This document shows positions 42,036 to 54,210 of a stretch of DNA of 64,000 bases, piece by piece; position 1 is the first letter of the stretch; every line of letters starts with the position of its first letter. Under the pieces are notes generated by a model that was not told the DNA's origin, searched no databases, and was given only the letters and a program-made list of their open reading frames with translations. Made by a program: the position numbers and the translations under genes. Source of the stretch: Phascolarctos cinereus (Eukaryota > Chordata > Mammalia > Diprotodontia > Phascolarctidae). The stretch is taken from NCBI RefSeq assembly GCF_002099425.1, contig NW_018344331.1:186001-250000 (forward strand), given 5' to 3'.

Positions 42036-42639
42036 ATAAGGCAGGCCCTGGGAATAGCCTCAAGCATCTAGCATCTAGCACCTAGCACCTGGACCAGTGC
42101 TAATTAGTTAGGTAAGACCACGCCCTGCGGGGGTAGATGAGCAGAAGGCAGCCCTGGAGGAGTGCCAACCCAGACTCTAGGTGACTATGGCATGGGTTAG
42201 CAACTGAGCCTGTCACTGAAATGTAGACACAGATGTGTGGGGTGGGATGGGTGGGTGCTGGGTACAGCAGTGCATGCAGAAACTACAGAAGCCCTTTCCA
42301 TGTCTGTGTTGGCTGCCCATCACCAACCTGCCACCCACTCCCCATCTGCTGCTTGATGTCGGCACACTCTTTGCACCAGGGCTGAGGCATTCTAGCATCA
42401 CATGTACCCAGAGGCAGAGTCACGTGTCATTCACCCACCCACTGATGATATACTCAAGGATATAACAGACACACACCAAGATATACAAAAACAAATGCAG
42501 ATACACTGACACAAATATATGCACACAGTCACAGGCTCAGACCCACTGAGAGACACCCACAGCATCTAATATACATAGATAGTTCAATAGATATGATTTC
42601 ATCAGTGTGTATACTCCCTCCACCCACACAGATAGAAAT

Positions 42640-42860
42640 AATAGGGAGCATTTAGATAGCACTGTTCTTACAATTCATTTTACTTCTGTGGATGCTTAGA
42701 ACAAACCTGTGAGGTAGGTAGTGTTATTGTTATCTGTATTTTACAGATTAAGCAATTGAGGTCCAAAGAGGTTGTGACTTGCCCACAGGCACACGGCTAG
42801 GAAATGGTATTAAATCTAAGTCTTCTAACTCCAAACACAGTGTTTGTTCCACTATTTAAC
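42640..42860 (-). mobile_element. MIR/THER1 CORE-SINE
   Basis: Antisense order: gagcatttagatagcactg, gtgaggtaggtagtgttatt, attttacagattaagcaattg and ggttgtgacttgcccac. Confidence 0.7.
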
Positions 42861-43016
42861 TGCATAGAACCTCCAAACCTTGGGCATAGGGTTTTGGGTT
42901 ACTCATGTGACTAAATCCCTTACCTGGTGGCCATATTTTTGGTAATGGACTTCTCTGGATTTACCTAAGCTAGTCCTTAGACTAGCCATCTTTGGGTCTT
43001 TCTTTGGCCAACTTTG

Positions 43017-43265
43017 GGCAGCTAGGTGGCTGGATAGAGCACCAGACCTGGAGTCAGGATAGACTTGAGTTCAAATTTGGCCTCAGACACTTACTAGGTG
43101 TGTGACCCTAGACAAGTTGCTTAGCTTCTATCTGCCTCAGTTCCCTCAACTGTAAAATGAAGATAACAATAGCACCTATCTCCCAGGGTCAAATGAGATA
43201 ATATTTGTAAGGCAGATAGCATGGCATCTGGCACATAGTAGGCACTTAATAAATGCTTATTTCTG
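43017..43265 (+). mobile_element. THER1/MIR-type SINE, nearly full length
   Basis: Head ggcagctaggtggctggatag, core cagacacttactaggtgtg and tail ctggcacatagtaggcac with ttaataaatgc. An L2 tail follows at about 43340-43450 (ccttgtaaactccttgg, atccccagcaactagaac). Confidence 0.85.
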
Positions 43266-43799
43266 TCCTTGAAGGCTTTCCGTCTTGGTAGGACCTGCCA
43301 CATTAGTGTTCTGCTGGCACATTGCCTTCAAGAACTCCAGGTCTTCTTCATGCCTTGTAAACTCCTTGGAAGTAGAGATTGTTTCATTCTTTGCATTTGC
43401 ATCCCCAGCAACTAGAACAATACCTGGTACACAGTAGATACCCAATGTAATGAGTCCCAAAGCCCACTAGTATGCGTCTCTCCCCTCATTGGTGGAGATT
43501 GGTGGAGCAGGAGAGAGGAGAGCCATGAGTTCTTCAGTCTCTGGGTTTTGAGCACTTCTAGCTTCTAGAGAGAAGATGGATGATTCCAACCCCATTTCAG
43601 GTTGCTAAAATGAAAATAAAGCTCTGGGAAGAAGCCTGCATGAGAGGAATTAGCAGTCACCATCACCTGCCTATCCCCAACCTGCTACATTAACTAACTA
43701 CAAAGAATTTCCCTTTTGGTTGAGAGCTGAGACTCTCTTGGTTGAATTATCTTGCTCCTAATGGGAGAGCTCTATTTCTCTGTGGTGTCTGGTATATTC

Positions 43800-43885
43800 T
43801 TGTGTGCGTGTGTGTAATTTATATACATACACACATGTATGTATGTATGTATGTATATACATATATATGTATATATATTTTTTCT
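43800..43885. repeat. TATG/TATA microsatellite
   Basis: Alternating atgt and atat units with partial dyad symmetry. Flanking sequence 43.45-44.30 kb shows no gene. Confidence 0.85.
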
Positions 43886-44409
43886 CTGATTTTTGTTTTG
43901 CTATTGACTTGAATAAATGAATTCATTTGCTATGTGTGCTCATTGTGGAACTAGTATTTGGTGGGAAAAGAGTCAAGACTTAGATATAAAGCTTGGGTCC
44001 TCCTTTCCCCCTGATAAATGGACATTAATCAGAAGTTTAGCTTGAACCTGAAAACCATATCCCCTAGACTAAAAATTTTTAAGGAGCAAATAGAAATAAT
44101 TCTAGCCCAGTACCCTTCTCTCTGAAGAGCAGAGTCACCAAGCTTCTTCTGGGTCCCAACCTCTTGTCTCTCTTCCTGGCAAGAATTAGTCTTCCTTGGA
44201 GAAGGGGAGGACAATGGGGGGAAGAGGTTAGAGATGTCTATTCTGCCTCCCTGTGAGCTACACAATGACACCCTCATGCTGTAAGTGGGGGATGGTCCTC
44301 ATTACACTAATAAATGCTTGTTGATTGCTGTCATGGTGACTTGTGGGGAAAGTATTTTAGAAAAGGACAGATTAGAGATATATACATACATAGATACATA
44401 ACATTGTAT

Positions 44410-45190
44410 ATCCTCCTAGCACCAAGATATACAGAGACATGTTTAGAAATAGATACGCAGAAAGTCACCATAAACACCAAAATATTTATAGCAGTGCTTT
44501 TTGATATAGCAAAGAACTAGAAACAAAGTAAATGCCCATCAGCTGGGGAATTGTTAAACAAATTGTGGTAGTGTGTGAATGTAGTGGAATTGCTATAAGA
44601 AATGTTGAATATTGTGAATATAGAGAAGCTTGGAAAAACTTACATAAACTGATTGTAGTATGGAATAAGCAAAGCCAAGAAAACAATTTACACAATTATT
44701 ACAACAACATAAATGGAAAGAACAACCAGCAAAAAAATAATCAAAAGTGGATGTTGCAAAATTACAAAGAACAAGCATAGCCTCAAAGAAGAGCTATAAG
44801 GAGGCAGCTAGGTGGCACAGTGCATAAAGCACTGGACCTGGACCAGGAGGAGCTGCATTCAAATCCAGCCTTAGATACTTGACACTTACTAGGTGTGTGA
44901 CCCTGGGCAAGTCACTTAACCCTGACTGCTTCATGCGAAAAAGAAGACATCTCACTTTTCTCTTCCTCTTCTCCCGATTCTTTGCAGAGGTGTGGAGTCC
45001 ATGGGTATGGAACATTGCATATATTTTCAGAGTTTTTTAATGGTTTTGATTGGTTTTGCTGATTGTTTTTTTTTCTCTTCCTTTAAAATACCCTTTGTTA
45101 TATGGGGCAGTTCTCTGAGAAGGGAAAGGGAAGGAATACTGGGGGAATTTAGGTGATACAAAAAAAAGAAATGTTCAACAAAAATTTATT
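44410..45190 (+). mobile_element. L1 LINE ORF2 C-terminus and 3' end, with SINE insertion
   Basis: Sense coding from 44480 reads KIFIAVLFDIAKN, matching MFIAALFTIAKTW of human L1 ORF2, and then GELLNKLW and WKNLHKLIV-like text. After a SINE (44802-44945) it continues into a T-rich L1-type 3' end with gttatatggggcagttctctg. It is broken by stops. Confidence 0.72.
44802..44945 (+). mobile_element. WSINE-like SINE, sense
   Basis: Head ggcagctaggtggcacagtg, middle cttgacacttactaggtgtg and core gggcaagtcacttaaccctg, ending at gctt. Nested in the L1 remnant. Confidence 0.85.
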
Positions 45191-46079
45191 TTAAAAAAAG
45201 AAATAGATACACATTGAGTCATAAATCACACTCGTGCACATTTGACTCTTTCTTACTAATATGTGTAAATTTAGTATCATGGCGCCGTGGTGGGAAACAA
45301 GATGACAGACTTTAGAGCGTCCAGTGATGGGATAAGTTTATGAGACCTTTGCCCTCTGAAGTCCTAAAGAGCTATGCTTTCACTACATTCTAAACAGGGA
45401 CAATTCTCTATGGAGCCACTGAGATAGGCAGAAATGGCAAGGCCACATTTCACACACGCAAACACATCACATACTGGTAGTATGTACAACTTCTGTCTCT
45501 ACCCTATGTCTGGCCCTGATGTAAGCCATTGCAGTGGGCTGAATAGATGTGCTCTTTGCCTGGATCCCTCATATTCCCCTGACTAGGATTCCCCTCACAT
45601 TATTCTCTACCACTGCCACCACCACCCCATTCCTAAATTCTCCATTAAGGGAATCAAAAAGACAGTCCAAGAGAGGAAAGAGAGAGAGGAGGGAAGTGGT
45701 ATGTAGCTGCTGGGCTTAGCATTTTCCAGTTCTTGAGCCTTTGAGGGGGGCATTGCCCTTTCCCTGCCCTGGCTCATTCCTGCTGACGCCCACTCTGGAA
45801 TGTCACTTATGGATCCCTCTCTCAGCTGGAATCCCCCCTCAACCCTCCCTCCTCTAGTAAAGTTCTTTGCTCTGTTGAGCATGGCTCTAACGCTTTCCTG
45901 CCCCCCTACCCTCAGTTCTCCAAACCATTGCCAGATGAGGACCAAAGGATCGTAGATTTTACAGCTCGAATGAATTCTAGGGATCATCTACTTAAAACCT
46001 CTCATTTTACAAAAGAGGAAACTAAGTCCTAGAGTGTGAAAATGACTTCCCAAGGTCCCATAGGGGGAACTGAGGTACC

Positions 46080-46840
46080 TGGAGGGAACTAATGGGGGAG
46101 AAGAGAACTTTTAAGGGGATATGGAATTTGGGACAGTATGTCTCCTACTCCCCCACCCTACTTATTTTTAGCGGATCAGGGTTTGCACTTGTGATTTCAA
46201 CTGAAAACTTCCTGAATAATGTCAGCTCAGCAACTCAGCAGAAATTTATAGTCTTAAGGAGTTGCCCAGGGCACTGGGAGGTTAAATAATTTGCCCTAGG
46301 GTCACATAGCTGTTACCTGTCAGAGGAAGCACTTGAAAGCACACTTTCCTCCATTATTCCATACTCTCTTCTTAACCCCACTATTTTAATCAACATGAAT
46401 TTAGGTTAAAAAGAACACAGAGGACTTTTAGAAGAAAAAGAGGTTGCTTGGGAGTTGCTTCCCTCCATCACTGGAGTCTGGACCTGGATTGCTTACCCAA
46501 CTCTGGCTGACCTCTGGCTCCTCCCCAAGCTGTCACACAGCTCTGCCCTAAAATACAAGTGCAGATCGATGTTCAAGAAATGCTCGGGAGCCCAGGAAAA
46601 GAGAGGGTGTCCAGAAAAAGGACCCATTTACAAGATATAGTTTGAGGGGCCTGGAATCAAAACTTCTGCCACTACATGCCCACAGACACACACAACATAG
46701 GCATATCCATATCTATCTGTAAGCCAGCTTCTAACAAAGCTCCAAAGTTCAGGACCTGTGGTGAAAAGGATTGCCTTTTGGAAATTTTGGGAGGGAACTG
46801 GGTATCTATTCAATTATTTCCTTTTCTGGGGAAGAGAGAA
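46080..46840. other. Intergenic, little recognised
   Basis: Apart from MIR-like antisense phrases at about 45950-46070 and 46245-46330 (gttaaataatttgccctagg), this is single-copy sequence without coding potential. Confidence 0.45.
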
Positions 46841-46849
46841 TGAATGAAT

Positions 46850-46965
46850 GAAGCATTAAGAGGTTGCTACGCACAAAGCCCTACCGGAAACACTGAGGAC
46901 AAAAATAAAAAAAGCAAGACAGCCCCTTCTCTCAAGGAGCTCACATTCTAATAGGGGAGAAAACA
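46850..46965 (+). repeat. Fragment of the 'aaggagctcacattctaatagggga' family
   Basis: It contains gaatgaatgaagcattaag, acaaagccctaccgg and tctcaaggagctcacattc. It belongs with 17.2-18.0 kb. It abuts the unclassified repeat starting near 47040. Confidence 0.5.
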
Positions 46966-47039
46966 CATGTGGAAGGTTTCAGCTGCAAGTCAGATGGCAA
47001 AGTCCCATGGTCCTTAGGGTACAGTGGCAAAAGAGATGT

Positions 47040-47860
47040 TTAATGTCTCTTCTTTAATGTTATTTGCACTGATAAAATCACATCAGATTTTGATGTTGAG
47101 CTATTTGATATTGCCAAGAACTTTGGTGGCAAGAACTTTTTTTTTGGGGGGGGGTCTTCAGTACCTGACAATAGCTCCTGCAGGATGCCCACCTGCATCT
47201 CTACAGAGGTCTCCTCCCAAGATGATGTCTGAGGGCACTGGGTGGGAAGCATTGCTATTCTCAAGGCTTTGGGGTTCAAGGTCCTGGGCTGTCCCCATCT
47301 GGGTCCAAGGGGAGATAGTGGTCACGGACTGGCATGCCTGCCACAAGCTGCCACATATCTCTCCCTCAGGGTGCCCCCCTGCTTCTGCTAGGCTAGTTTT
47401 CCTGCCTGGCATGTTGCAATTGGTTAGCAGTTGGTAGGGATGGCTGTTTCCCTTTTCCACTGAAGTAACTTCTTCAGATGATAGCCATGTGGGCTGGACT
47501 AGAAGTAGGAGTGGTGATCTAAGTGGTGCTGCCGCTCCCAGGACTTCTGTGCCTATTGATGACACAATTAGTTAGCGATTATTCTTGGTGGTGAGGAGGA
47601 AGATGGACCCCCTCCTCATAATGATTTCTTCCCTTAATGATGGCTATGGGGCACATCTGGTGGCCTGAGGACACTGCTATTCCTAAGGTTCTATGATTCA
47701 GGACCCTTGGCTGTTCCCAGAAGAGTTGGAGAGGAGATAGCGGTCAAGGTGGTGATGGAGTTTTAACTTACCTGGCACATGCTGCCTCCTGTCTTACCCT
47801 AAGGGTGCCTTACTGTTTCATCATGTGATAGCCCCTTTTCTGCCTTCCTTTCCCTATTTG
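47040..47860 (+). repeat. Unclassified dispersed repeat, copy 2 (two internal units)
   Basis: It is related to 16237-16960. It appears to contain two divergent tandem units, about 47160-47470 and 47590-47850. Each runs through a ctattctcaaggctttggggttcagg-like phrase, a gatagtggtcac/gatagcggtcaag phrase and a ctccctcagggtgcc/taccctaagggtgcc phrase. No coding, tRNA-like or LINE motif was found. Confidence 0.6.
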
Positions 47861-48255
47861 GGGAGAGGGTGTGGGGAGAAGACAATTTCTGGTTAGACAA
47901 GTGGTTAGATAAGAACATGGGTGAAATCATCTAAAGCTTCGCAGCAACCAAGAGGCTTCCTGATTGGCCGAGAGTGATCCCAGCATTGGAAATTAATGAA
48001 AGAGCTTGGTACAGTGAACCTATGCAGGCCAAGCCCAAATGGCAAGTGGGTCCAGGTCACTCAAACTGTTTGATTTTTTTTGGGGGGGGTGGTCACAAGG
48101 GAGCAATATACTTAGTATGTGTTTCAACCTAGAAAGGATCAGGGGACCAGTCTGGGCCTGCCAAACTTTACAGATTAAATTAGCTGCTTTAGACAGCCTG
48201 CAGTCTAGACTAGAATATTGTACATACATTTTTTTATTGCATTTAATACTGACCT

Positions 48256-48505
48256 TATGGCAGCTAGATGGCACAGTAGATAAAGTGCTGGGCCCAGAGC
48301 CAAAAACATTTGAGTTCAAATCTAGCCTCAGACACTAGCTGTGTGACCCTGGGCAAGTCACTTAATCCTGTTTGCCTCAGTTTCCTCATCTATAAAATGA
48401 ACTGGAGAAGGAAATGGCAAATCATTCCAGTACCTTTGCCAAGAAAACCCCAAATGGGGTCATAAAGAGTCAGACATAACTGAAACAACTGAACAACAAT
48501 ATAAT
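48256..48505 (+). mobile_element. MAR1-like SINE, full length
   Basis: Head atggcagctagatggcacag, core gggcaagtcacttaatcctg and tggagaaggaaatggcaaat. The 3' end is gccaagaaaaccccaaatgg to aactgaacaacaat. It is a useful local reference for the interrupted copy at 3046-3510. Confidence 0.92.
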
Positions 48506-49515
48506 TTCTGGATACATCTTTCTTTTTGTGAATAAGTCATATTCTTGTGGTTTGTTGCATGTGGTGACAGAAAGAGAAAGGAAAAGAAGGAGTGTATGAT
48601 TGAATGAAGCATCTAGTTACAGTATCAGTAGCAGAATATTGGGCTTGGATGTGACAGATCTCTGAGGCTAGTGAACCCAGGAACATGTCCAAGTCTAGGG
48701 AGGAATATGTCCAGGTCTGTAGGGTCCCAAGACCTCTGACCTAGGTATACCTGGCTCAGAAAGTATTGTCAAAGAAGTAGCTGTCACTGATTCCAAAACA
48801 CAGAGTTCCCACTGCCCAACTCTGTGCCTATAGCTTCTCGATCTCAGCACAGCCCAATGCATAAAACATTCCCCAGGGAACAGCTGGAACATGGAAACAC
48901 ACACAGACTCACAGTGAAAATTATCCTAATGATCAGACTTCCCCACATTGCACTGCTGTGCTCTTTCCAACAACATCCCCTCTCCAACGACAGTCTGAGG
49001 ACCAGTTTAAAGAGCACCGGTCTAGATCTGCGGCCTTCATATACTGCCTACAGCCACCTCCAGAATGGGAGAGAGGTTGGTATCCTTATTAGGGCTACTG
49101 GCAGTGATTCCTGCCTTCCTCTCCAACTGCTGTGCTGCTTCTTGATTGGAGAAAACAAAGCAGGAACAGGGAGTTCCATCAGTCTAGCCAAGTGTAAAAG
49201 ATCCGGGATGTTGGGAAATCCACAAGACAACAGCACAGTTAGGTGGATTCTGGACTGGAAGAATGTCAGAATAGTATCAACCTAGCTAGAGGTCTCAAGT
49301 GGAGTGCCCCAGGGATCTATCCTTGGCCATGTGCTGTTTAACATTTTTGTCATTGACAAATTTGGCTAGCATACAAGTCAGATTTGTAGATGGTTAAAAA
49401 AAAAAAGGGAAGGAAAATGAACACACTGAATGACAAAGTTAGGATCAAAAGAAATTTCAACAATGTTTGAAAGAACTAAAAAGATAAAATTTAATAGGAA
49501 TAAATATAAAAACTT

Positions 49516-49778
49516 ATACTTGGTCTTTTTGTTATCAGTCAGTCATTTTCAGTCTTGTCTTACTCTTCATGACTCCATTTGGGGTTTTCTTGGCAAAGTT
49601 ACTAGAGTGGTTTGTTTTTTCCTTCTCCAGTTCATTTTACAGATGAGGAAACTGAGGCAAACAAGGTAAAGTGACTTGCTGAGTTCACACAGCTAGTAAG
49701 TATCTGAGGCCAGGTTTGAACTCAGGAATATGATCTCCTGGCTCCAGGCCCGGTGCTGTACCACCTAGCTGCTGCTTA
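49516..49778 (-). mobile_element. MAR1-like SINE nested in L3
   Basis: Antisense order: cttactcttcatgactcca, tttggggttttcttggcaaag, cttctccagttcattttacag, aactgaggcaaacaagg and ccacctagctgctgc. Nearly complete. Confidence 0.88.
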
Positions 49779-49865
49779 GTCTACTCCACAAATATAAGAT
49801 GGGAGCACAGTGTCGAGAGAGTGGTTCATCTGAAAAAGATCTGGAAGGGTTAATGGAAGTGTCTG

Positions 49866-50910
49866 TCCTAGGCCCTATGCTTTCTCCTCTGTGCTATCTC
49901 CCTTGCTGATCTCATCAGCTTCCATGGATTCAATTATCATCTCTATGCAGATGCTTCCCAGATCTATATATTGAGTCTCAGTCCTAGTCTCACTTGAATT
50001 CTAGGCCTGCATCACCATGCCCCACAGACATTTAAAACTCACTTTGTCTCTAACTGAACTCGTTATCTTTCCTTGAAAACCCTCTTCCTTCTGAATTTCT
50101 TCCCACTAACCTGGGTGGCCAGCCTTGGTGTCAGCATGAACTCCTCACTCTCCCTCACTCCCCTCGTATATCCAATCTATTACCAGATTTTGTTATTTCT
50201 ACCACCCTCACAACTTCTCTCGTAGGTGTCCTATTTTTTCCATACACACACAGCCACCGCCCTGGTTTGGGCCCTCATCGCCATCTCTCATCTGGACTAT
50301 CACAACAATTTTCTAATCATTCTCCCTGCCTCAAGTCTCTTCTCATGCCAATCTTACCTCTATTTAGAGGCCAAAATGATTTTCCCAAAGCAGAGGAAAA
50401 TCTGACTGTATCGCTGCCCAACTTAACTGACTCCAGTTGCTTCCTATTATTTGCAGGATCAAAAATAACATCCTCCATTTTGCATTTAAAACTCTTCACG
50501 AGGGGATCAGCCCCCTCCTATCTTTTGAGTAGGCTTATGCTTTCCTTTCCTTTTGGTGTACGGGCCTACTCATTGTTCCTCTCTCACAATATTCCATTGC
50601 TGCCTCTTAAAATCTCTGGATTCCTTCAAGATTCAACTCAAATGATACCCTCTGCAGAGAAGCCTTTCCCAGGCCCCCTGACCTGCCAGAGGCTTACCTT
50701 ATAAGACTGCTTTTCTTATACTCTCTATGTATCTTATATGTACTTGCTTACTTACACATTGACTCCCCCATTAGAATGTAAGCTCCTTGAGGGCAGGGTC
50801 TATCTTTGCCTTTCCTTTTAAATCCTCCCTTCCATGCCCGACTCAGCCCAGTGTCTACACATAATAAGCATTTAATAAATGCTTGTTGAACACCGAATGA
50901 ATAAATACTC
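49866..50910 (+). mobile_element. L2 LINE 3' end, ~1 kb, nested in L3
   Basis: A long L2 3' segment in order: aactcctcactctccctcac, ctcatctggactatcacaac, ctgcctcaagtctcttctc, tgactccagttgcttcctatt, tctctggattccttcaagat, tagaatgtaagctccttgag, atttaataaatgcttgttg. It splits the L3 element between tggaagtgtctgtccta and tcaatttgagtcaactg. Confidence 0.85.
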
Positions 50911-52389
50911 AATTTGAGTCAACTGTGTAATATGGCTGCCAAAAAAGCTGATAAGATCTTGGGTTGAATTATGATACCCATGGTGTTCAGAACAAAGGAA
51001 TCTATAGTACCACAATATTTTGCCTTAAAGATAACCTCTGGAATATTGTGTTTAGTGGGGAGCCACATTTAGAAAAGACACTGCTGAGTTGGAGAGTGTT
51101 TGAAGAAAGGTGTCTCATATAGTGAAGGAGTCCCATTATCATGGCAAACAAATGTCTGTTGAAAGAACTGGAGATGTTTGGCCTAAAAGAGAGAAGATCA
51201 GGGGGCGGGGAGGGGGGAATAATAGCTGTTTTCAAATATTGGAAGGCTGCAATATGGAAGAGAGATTAGGTTGGGGTTTTGTTTTGTTTTGCTTTGTTTT
51301 GTTTTTGGCTTGGCCCCAGAAAGCAGAACTAGGAATAACAATCCATGGAGAGGCAGATTTAGGTAAAATATGAAGAAAAACTTCCTAACAATTTGAGCTG
51401 TCCAAAAGTGGTACGCCTGCCATGGGAGAAAGTGGGAACCTCCAGCCTGGAGGGCTTCAAGCAAAAGTTAGGTAAACATTTTTTAACAGTATTATAGAGG
51501 AGATCCTTCTTTTAGCATAAGCTGGATTCAATGACTGTTGAGGTCCTTTTCAGTCAGATTCTGCGCACTGATGAATGGGGAGCCATCTTGGGAATTCTTC
51601 CCTACCCCCAAGTCTTTCCTCCTTAGAGGCCTCACCCAGAGTTTCTTCTTGAATATCTCAGAACATGCTTCATGTCTAGTTTTCTACTGATGGGAAGTAA
51701 AAGGGCACCAGTTCCTGCGCAAGTACTCAGGGTAACATTGTATTTATTTAGGTACATGACAACCTTTATCTCACCTTCACAGGAAACATAAAACAACAGA
51801 ACAGTAATTCAATAAAGGATCAATATAATGCTCCTTTAACTTCATTGAGTCACAGAACCAGAGCCAATATTATGTACATTACATTGAGTCCCTTTCTATC
51901 TCTGTTTCCCTTGTCTGTGGAATGGGGAAAACTGGCGTTGTTTTCTATGGGAGTCAGGCAAGGAGGCAGAGCCCAACCATCAATTACTCTAGGTTGAGGC
52001 TGCTTAATCTGCCTAATCATACACATCAGGGGCTCGGGATGTATAAGACAGAAAATGAGAGGATCTTGTTGGGATACTAGGAAGAATTAGGGCTGAGATA
52101 TATGTAATGTTTTTGCATTAAATAAATCAGATACAAATAAAATCTTCCCCTTGAAACCTCCTTGGATTATGGAGGAGGAAGCGACCCTGAGTTTTCAAAG
52201 GTTATGCCAGAGGAACTCAAGGGATGGCAGATCTTAACAACTTGGGAAGAGTCACAAGACCATAGAATTAGTACCGGAAGGGACCTCTCAGGGGCCAGCA
52301 AGTTCAGTCCCATCATTTTATGGATGAAAAATCTGAAGCTCAGACTCACAAAGCATCAGAGAAGAGATTTGAACCTGATTCCAATTTCA

Positions 52390-52680
52390 AAATGTGATCC
52401 TGAGACAGGTGGTGACAGAATAGATAGAAGGCTGGGCCTGGAGTCAGGAAGATCAAATTCAGCCTCAGACACCTACAAAATGTGTGACCCTGCGCAAGTC
52501 ACTTAACCTGTGTTTGCCTCAGTTTCCTCAACTGTAAAGTGGGCATAATGAAATGGGCATAATAATAAACCCTACCTCTCGGGGTTGTTGTAAGGATCAA
52601 ATGAGATAATAGTTATAATGCACTTACACAGTGCCTGCTACATAATAAGTGCTATATAAATGCTTATTCCCCATCCCACC
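52390..52680 (+). mobile_element. THER1/MIR-type SINE
   Basis: Core and tail phrases are gcctggagtcaggaagatc, gcaagtcacttaacctgtg, aggatcaaatgagataatag and gtgctatataaatgc. The head is slightly degraded. Confidence 0.82.
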
Positions 52681-52815
52681 CCCACCCCCACCTCCATCTG
52701 TGCTACAGCAATTTCATGGGTTGGGCTGTGTGTCTGCTATATGAGAATCAGCCTGGCTGCATCTTGGAGAGGCTCCCAGATGATGAGTTTTCCTGGTCAT
52801 AGCTACTTATTAAAG

Positions 52816-53005
52816 CAGAGGTTCTTAACCTGGGGTTCATGAACTTTCTCTTTAAAAAAAAATTAATGACTTTACTTCAATAAATTAGGTTCCATTTTAA
52901 CCTTAGGTGTTTTATTTTATGCCTTTTAAAACATTCTGAGGAGTCCATAGGCTTCACCAGACTTCCCAAAGGGTCCATGACATAAAAATGGTTCAAGAAT
53001 CCCTG
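52816..53005. mobile_element. hAT-type MITE with terminal inverted repeats
   Basis: The left end cagaggttcttaacc and right end ggttcaagaatccctg are inverted repeats with about two mismatches. The flanking 8-mers tattaaag and ctttaaag match at 6 of 8 positions, consistent with an old hAT target duplication. The element is 190 bp and non-coding. Partial relatives lie at 24585-24710 and 40545-40725. Confidence 0.7.
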
Positions 53006-53082
53006 CTTTAAAGTATCTACTCAGATATCAGAGGGTGGTGAAGTATTTGTGGAGAGAGAATATACAGTGATAAAATCACAGA

Positions 53083-53238
53083 AGGAAGGAAGGAAGGAAG
53101 GAAGGAAGGAAGGAAGGAAGGAAGGAAGGAAGGAAGGAAGGAAGGAAGGAAGGAAGGAAGGAAGGAAGGAAAGATGGAGGGAGAGAAAGAAGGAAGAAAG
53201 GAGGAAAGGAAGGAAGGAGGAAAGGAGGGAGGAAGGGA
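53083..53238. repeat. (GGAA)n microsatellite
   Basis: About 21 uninterrupted GGAA units run to about 53169, and then 70 bp of degenerate GGAA/GAGG. A purine-only strand of this length can form triplex DNA. Confidence 0.95.
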
Positions 53239-53440
53239 TTTATTAAGCATCTACTGTGTGCCAGGTACTTTACAAATATTACCTCATTTGATCCTTACAA
53301 CAACCCTGGGAGGTAAGTGCTATTATTATGTCCATTTTAAAGATGAGGCTAGCAGGGGTTGAGTGACAACACAGCTAGTAAGTGTTTTGAACTCAAGTCT
53401 TCCTGATTCCAGGCCCAACATTCTATTCACAGTGTCACTT
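53239..53440 (-). mobile_element. MIR/THER1 CORE-SINE
   Basis: It contains tttattaagcatctactgtg, tgccaggtactttacaaat, acaaccctgggaggtaagtg and tgtccattttaaagatgagg in antisense order. It begins exactly where the GGAA repeat ends. Confidence 0.75.
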
Positions 53441-54210
53441 AAATCGATACACTTTAAAATTAACTAGTTTTTTTTGGACTCCTAAGAGAGTGGCAGGTAT
53501 ATAGAGAAAAGAGTCAGAGGTGAGATGTATTGTCCTCTCTCTGATGAGAAAATGAAGCACCAATTAGGAAACAGGCTCTAGCAATGGGACAAGAAGGCCA
53601 TCTTCCCAGCTCTCAGCACCCCTTGGGGAGGGTCCTATTCTTTGAACTTGAAGTCCAAGATCCCAGTCAAGAAAGACAAATGAAGTTGTATCCAGGGCTC
53701 GAGCTTGTGTGAGGCCGGTGGAGGAGCGGAATAAGCCGGAGGGAGACAACAGAGCCTCCTGATAGGAGGAGCAGGGGAGGCGTGGTGCTCTGGGCCAGCA
53801 GTTGGGTCAGATCTCTGGCCAAAGCAAACCCTCCTCAGGGGTAGGGATGCCGCTCCCTCCCTCTCCCCTCAGATATAATCAAAGGCAAACAGGAACCCTA
53901 CAGGGACCAGCTGTATCCCTTGATCCCCATGCCCAGCATGGACCATTAACCCCATCTTTCCTGCAGCTGATACCATGTCTTTCTTAGCTTACAGGAACTT
54001 TGGAATCAAACTCAACCAGTGTTCATTGTTATATGAATCACTTAATGTCGGAATGCACAAAAGGCCTCCAGTTCCACCCCCTCTCATAGTGTCCCTCTTC
54101 CCTCTCAGTGTCCCTCTAACTCTTTTTGGCCTGACCTGTGTACTTTCCCTTCATTATGCCCCTAGACTATCTCCCTCTCTCCCAGGGTTCCCCTCCCCCT
54201 CCTCCAAGTG

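Larger units (their letters stand above)
49270..51570 (+). mobile_element. L3/CR1-type LINE split by two later insertions
   Basis: Sense coding near 49300-49370 reads SGVPQGSILGHVLFNIFVID, the RT block GVPQGSVLGPLLFNIFINDL. The element continues at 49400-49515, 49780-49860 (gatgggagcacagtgtcgag, aaaagatctggaagggtta) and 50912-51570 (tatggctgccaaaaaagctg, gagatgtttggcctaaaag, gcttggccccagaaagcag, cttcctaacaatttgagc, ggcttcaagcaaaagttagg). A MAR1 and an L2 end interrupt it. The reading frame is broken. Confidence 0.78.

Noticed and set aside
47024-47565. Open frames of 137 and 135 codons on both strands
   Set aside because: They lie in the unclassified repeat, and the related copy at 16.3-16.9 kb does not keep them.
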